From NCBI GenBank assembly GCA_001600055.1, contig BCIV01000026.1, positions 1 to 64,000 of the forward strand: 64,000 bases of DNA. The letters are read 5' to 3'. The notes under the pieces are model-generated. The model was given only the letters and a program-made list of their open reading frames with translations. It had not been told where the DNA came from and did no database searches. This stretch comes from Filobasidium wieringae. Taxonomy: Eukaryota; Basidiomycota; Tremellomycetes; Filobasidiales; Filobasidiaceae. A program made the position numbers and the translations under genes. Numbering within the stretch: position 1 is the first letter of the stretch; each line of letters opens with the position of its first letter. Shown here piece after piece: positions 60,131 to 64,000 of this stretch.

Positions 60131-60787
60131 CAAGCAAGTACTCGATACCAGTCAGCTGGACCGTGGATAGCTCTTTTACATCTCATTTACTCTTCGCTCG
60201 ATAAGAGCGGTGATCGATAGGGGATTCTTCCGGTATGGCACTTCACGATAGTTACAGCTAAACGACATCTAAGGAGTCGTATGGACGTAATAAGGAAATC
60301 ATTTGCGCGATCAAGCTGTGGGAAGCAAGATGAAAACAATGGCAACGGGCAATCCAAGACCCAACAGCATGACGACACGAGTCATGCTCGGGTGAGATCA
60401 ACGGATCCTAAGCGAGGCAGTCCTTGTCGCCATCATTGCTGGGAATCGTATATTCTTTGACCCCCTACCGAGTAGCTCAAAGTCATGTGTATGTTATGCG
60501 AACGGTGTTCGAGATAAATCCGAGTCATATTCATGAATGTCTTGTTGCGAATCTACGCGCCTGCACCTTTACAAGAGGACAGGGCTGAACAAACCCCGGC
60601 ACGAACCATCAAGATCCTCAACCCAATGATTGCGGATGATATATCGCCATCTGACCGGTATAGCCGTCAATACAATGAGATATTTATCGTACCGATAGAG
60701 CGGCTTCGAGGTGAGTATGTTCACTTCAGGCGAGATGCTGTTGAATTTACTTGGTATTGGGCAGTCACAATTTAGTTTAGCATCAAG

Positions 60788-60879
60788 TTCTTACTCGTCT
60801 ATCGGCTAGGATGCGCGCCTCTCATTAATTCAATTGGATTGGTTCGCGCGAGGGCGGGGTTCGATTCCCCGGTAGGAAA
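60788..60879 (+). tRNA. tRNA-Glu (CTC) with a 20-nt intron
   Basis: Acceptor arm TTCTTAC pairs with GTAGGAA (one G-U pair). The D-arm GTCT/GGAT surrounds ATCGGCTA. The anticodon stem CGCGC/GCGCG encloses the loop CTCTCA plus C, giving anticodon CTC. A 20-nt intron sits just after position 37. The T-arm CGGGG/CCCCG has loop TTCGATT, and a B-box GGTTCGATTCC lies at 60858-60868. The discriminator base is A. This is a nuclear tRNA for GAG codons; all stems close, so it is probably functional. Confidence 0.92.
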
Positions 60880-60883
60880 TACC

Positions 60884-60888
60884 TTTTT
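60884..60888 (+). terminator. RNA polymerase III terminator (T5)
   Basis: A run of five Ts, 5 bp after the tRNA-Glu 3' end. Confidence 0.85.
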
Positions 60889-61160
60889 GCTCTTCTCGAG
60901 CTCGCACCGCTGCAATCGCTCTAGTCCAGGGCGCCACGTGTTACGTGACGGCGTTTCTGCTTGTATGACGTAGCGAATGACACCGCTGACCATGCGGATG
61001 CGACGGCGTCACATCCGCATGCCATTCGTGTGTCATTCGAATGTCATTGATCGCGGTATACCGACTTTGTTGCTTCTCGTGGAGGCTGATGTAAACCTTC
61101 GAGATATACATTGAAACGGGTCGATCGCAACCTCGCCAGGTGTAGAGATGATGATCGCTG

Positions 61161-63536
61161 TTGCTCGCGTTCCTAAGCTCTGGTACAGTCTCGAGGTTTG
61201 ACTGTAAACGACAATCTGTTGTGATTACCAAGACCGAGCAACACTGCGGGACCACCCAACACTCCCTTCCCTCAGCTGCACCCAGACCTCACCCCAGTCC
61301 ACTCACTCACCGTTCATCCCGTACTCCAACCCGAGCTCGGGCCCGACCGCGCGGTCTGGACCTGAACCCTCCCAGCCGGACGGGAGCGTCAGATGTCTCC
61401 GCCGCTTCCACGACGGGGACGACCCGTTCGAGACCTGGAGGATGGAGGAGAGTCTTATGGCCGAGAATCGACGATCAGGGGCGTAGCGTGGGGGAGATGA
61501 GGGAGCCTGAGGTGGATGCTGGGGATGAGAACGGGGGATGATCCCGTCAGTTCACGGACCCCATCGTCGACAACGACAACATCAACGACGACATCAACTT
61601 CCACTACATCGACAAGGCCATCCCCAAACCCACCACCCAAGATCCTACCGACCCCACCGAATCGGAACACTCACGAGAAACCCTCTTCGGGATCCTAGGT
61701 AGGGAAAATCATATCTGGACCAACCTCAAGTCGTTCTACCTGGGTCCTCCCCCCCTTCCCCTCGTTCCTCTTGCCGGTCCGCTTGTCCCTCTTGCCGGTC
61801 CTCTTGTCCCTCTTGCCGATCCTCTTGTCCCTCTTGCCGATCCTCCTGTTCTTGTTCCTCTTGAACCTCGTCCTTTGGTAGGGATCTCGTATGGCGCGGA
61901 CCTCGTTCAAGAGGGAGCCAGTGGTCCGTCGGGAATGGGTGGGCGGTCGGGACGGCCGGTCGAGCTTGACATTGACGTTGATGATCGGGATCGTGATCGG
62001 GAGACGTGCGTTTTTTCCTCGTCTTGTTCCTCTTGTCCCTTTGTCCTTTTCCCGGTTCCCTTTCCTTTTTTTTCCCGTTTCCCCTTTCCCTTTTCCTCCC
62101 TTCTCACAAGGTCTCGACGTCCGATAGACTGACCCGATCGGGTTCCCCCTTTGCTTGCCTTTGTTTGTTTTCTCACCTTTTCGTCCATGGATCGATGGAT
62201 CTATGGATCTTTCTCCGTCCGTCCTGATGGTCCTTCTCCTGTCCACCTCGATGGCTCTCCCTCGACCGATCCTGATGATCTCTCCTCGTTCGCCCCCCAA
62301 CGATCTCTCCCTGCCCATCTCCCAACGATCCCTCCCTGCCCACCCCTCCTTGGACCGGGAACAGGCTCGAACTGGAATCGGACTTGTTGCGTGATATAAG
62401 CCGGAAGGAGATACCCCGTTCTCGACCCCTACCCCGACCTCGACCTCGACCCCTATCCCAATCTCGATCAAGCACGACGGCGACCCCGACAACCACCCCG
62501 ATAGCCGCCCCGACCGCACTTGGGAGGACGCAAGGAGAGGAAGAGATTGAACCAGACAGATGAGAGACGAGATGATGAGCATGAGCATGAGATCGAGGAG
62601 GAGGAGGACGAGGACGAGGAGGATACGCCTAGATCTAAACTTGAAGTTTGGTCGGGATCGGGACTTGTAGCCGGGACTAGCCCTCGGACAGGGACTGGGA
62701 TTAGCGTTGGGACTGGGACTGCGACTGGGACTGAGGCACAACCTGAACCCCCACCTCTACTCGGACTCGGATCTAAACTCGGGTTTGGATCTGAACACGG
62801 GCCCGGACTTGAACTCGGGCTTGGACCTAGACCCGAACATGAACCTGGACTCGGCGATGCGCAGCAGGACAAGTGAGTGCAACGTAGCCCTTTTGATCAA
62901 GAGAAAGATTTCCGCTGATAAACACCCCCATCCCTTTCCCGCTCTTCCTCCCTTCTTATCGAACCGATCGTTCTCACATCGTCCTTCTCAAATGCATTCC
63001 CAACCGGAACTTTCGCCGCTTTCAGAGAACCACCTACGACGCTTTCCGACGGGTATCGAGTCAACTCTGACGAATTGCCTTTGGTGGTCTTCAACCGACG
63101 GGCAAACACCTCCCGAGGGTTTGCAGTCGTCATCAACAGACCTCCCCTCGCGCTCGTCCACTCTGCTCATCCATCCAGCGGATCGTCTCAGGTCACCACT
63201 CCTCGTATCTTACCCCCTCGCAGCTCACCCCCTCGCAGCTCACCCCCTCGCAGCTCACCTACTCGCGGCTCATCCTGTCGCCTCTCACCTCCACCACCCG
63301 GCTTCGAAGCGCTAGAACGATGCCCTCCTCCTCACCGTCACCCCAACCGTCGAGGTTCTCAAGGACAATTCCAAATGACCGTCCTCCCCGCTCAACCCAC
63401 CTCCTTCGCAGAAAGCCCCGATCCGTTCGGGAAATGGACCGAGCAGAGTTTTGCACACGCCGCGAGGGTCAGACCTGTCAACAAGAGTCAGGCGGAGAGG
63501 TACACTGGGGATTGGAGAGTGAGGAGGTCCAAGTGA
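61161..63536 (+). CDS. Uncharacterised protein, paralog B, minisatellite-rich (5' end unresolved)
   Basis: Shares with paralog A (20155-21536), in the same order, a WRRVLWPR block (about 61430), LFGILGRENHIWTN (about 61690) and a C-terminus with AESPDPFGKWTEQSF and RYTGDWR, ending TGA at 63534-63536. An in-frame TGA (61539-61541) falls between the first two motifs; it is removed if 61512-61550 is a 39-nt GT-AG intron, otherwise the copy is broken. After the second motif come four PLVPLAG/D repeats, then low-complexity DNA that I could not divide into exons with certainty, including a Glu/Asp-rich exon near 62560-62640. The last exon contains PPRSS repeats. No function known. It may be a fast-changing or decaying copy. 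Confidence 0.55.
61765..61870. repeat. 21-bp coding minisatellite (PLVPLAG/D)
   Basis: About four to five copies of CTTGTCCCTCTTGCCGGTCCT with G/A variation, in frame, inside paralog B right after the HIWTN motif. Absent at the same point of paralog A. Confidence 0.8.
62018..62105. repeat. Polypyrimidine tract
   Basis: About 85 bp almost entirely C and T on the top strand inside paralog B, made of short CTTGT, CCCTTT and TTTCCC words. Such tracts can be intronic or can form triplex DNA; here the role is unknown. Confidence 0.6.
63211..63274. repeat. 15-bp coding minisatellite (PPRSS)
   Basis: About four copies of CCCCCTCGCAGCTCA in frame in the last exon of paralog B, encoding SSPPRSSPPRSSPPRSS. 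Not present in paralog A. Confidence 0.85.
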
Positions 63537-63660
63537 GCGGGAACTGGGCGCGGGAATCGCTGGAACACGGAAAATGAAAATCGGACTGAATGCTTTCCCG
63601 AATCAATCGTATTATAGTAATCTGACATGACTACACATATATCCTGACGTTTATGGTATA

Positions 63661-63676
63661 TACACACACACACACA
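63661..63676. repeat. CA microsatellite
   Basis: A short run of CA dinucleotides between the ends of paralog B and the last gene. Confidence 0.8.
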
Positions 63677-63716
63677 TGATGAATTGCTCGCAAGCCGTTA
63701 CCAGACACCACAGCCA

Positions 63717-64000
63717 TCAGACGACGCGACGCCGAAGCGCGTTCTCTCGATCTTCTTGACTCTTGCGAGCCATCGATTTCCTCTTTTTCGCTATAGCCTG
63801 CCCTTCCTCGTCATTTTCCTTTGCCCTCCTATGCCGGAATTCATTTTCTATCGCCTTGTTGATCTCTGCTCTCTCATTGTTCGCCAGAACGTGTTCCAGT
63901 GAGTTCAAAAAGGCTTCTTTGGCGGTGGCGGTTATCTTGCCGAGGCGCGCGATCTCGCTGTTGAGCAGTCTCAATGAGGGTATAACCAGTGAAGGATGTA
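63717..64000 (-). CDS. C-terminal end of an uncharacterised protein, cut by the window edge
   Basis: A minus-strand frame is open from the right edge to its stop at 63717. It reads HPSLVIPSLRLLNSEIARL, then a predicted helix (ATAKEAFLNSLEHVLANNE), and ends in a very basic tail (HRRAKEN, KKRKSMARKS, ENALRRRVV). The basic, helical end suggests a nucleic-acid-binding or nuclear-targeted protein, but this is composition only. The start lies outside the window, and an intron before 63990 cannot be excluded. It converges on paralog B. Confidence 0.55.
   Translation of the reverse strand, partial: HPSLVIPSLRLLNSEIARLGKITATAKEAFLNSLEHVLANNERAEINKAIENEFRHRRAKENDEEGQAIAKKRKSMARKSQEDRENALRRRVV

Noticed and set aside
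61695..62741. A 348-codon minus-strand ORF rich in KRDKRTGKR repeats
   Set aside because: It lies antisense to paralog B. Its length results from the GA/CT-rich minisatellites, which avoid stop codons in several frames.
1..64000. CRISPR arrays, bacterial operons, rRNA genes, phage or viral genes
   Set aside because: None seen; intron structure, tRNA type and gene families point to fungal nuclear DNA.

Overview
This window looks like nuclear DNA of a basidiomycete fungus, most likely a Tremellomycete (Cryptococcus/Kwoniella-like). The evidence is many short GT-AG introns (mostly about 45-70 nt, a few apparently 30-39 nt), recognisable fungal genes (an IKS1-type kinase, a multi-FAS1 vacuolar-type membrane protein, a SNF2-family ATPase), an intron-containing nuclear tRNA-Glu(CTC), and TTAGGGG-like telomeric words. 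Nothing looks bacterial, organellar or viral. Gene names rest on motifs read by eye; no search was run, and exon borders were placed by hand from splice sites and reading-frame continuity.

Layout. 1-0.63 kb: an AT-rich tandem repeat. 0.8-8.0 kb, minus strand: the 12-exon IKS1-like kinase, then a 3-exon FAS1 protein. 8.0-16.3 kb: no gene I can resolve with confidence, only exon-like fragments. 16.3-42.2 kb is the gene-dense core: an unknown gene (+), paralog A of an unknown family (+), a Ser-rich protein with a Cys-rich C-terminal module (-), an unknown gene (+), an unknown gene (-), a small acidic protein (+), the SNF2 ATPase (-), a large unknown gene with an Asn/Asp repeat (+), a single-pass membrane protein (+), and a membrane-protein gene with an in-frame TAG (-). 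42-48.5 kb: sparse, exon-like fragments. 48.6-56 kb: a gene-free, AT-richer island with tandem duplications, four retrotransposon 3'-end/LTR fragments and a degenerate minisatellite. 57-60 kb: minus-strand exon-like ORFs. 60.8 kb: the tRNA. 61.2-63.5 kb: paralog B, rich in minisatellites. The right edge cuts a minus-strand gene.

The genes do not form an obvious pathway or cluster. The most unusual shared element is a family of about nine intergenic arrays, each 150-400 bp, built from degenerate GTGCTGC/TTGTG words in either orientation and spread through the window. Other points of interest are a 7-nt microexon, GC-AG introns, very short introns, an exon-intron duplication, and the A/B paralog pair about 40 kb apart. 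I did not find a convincing new multi-gene system.
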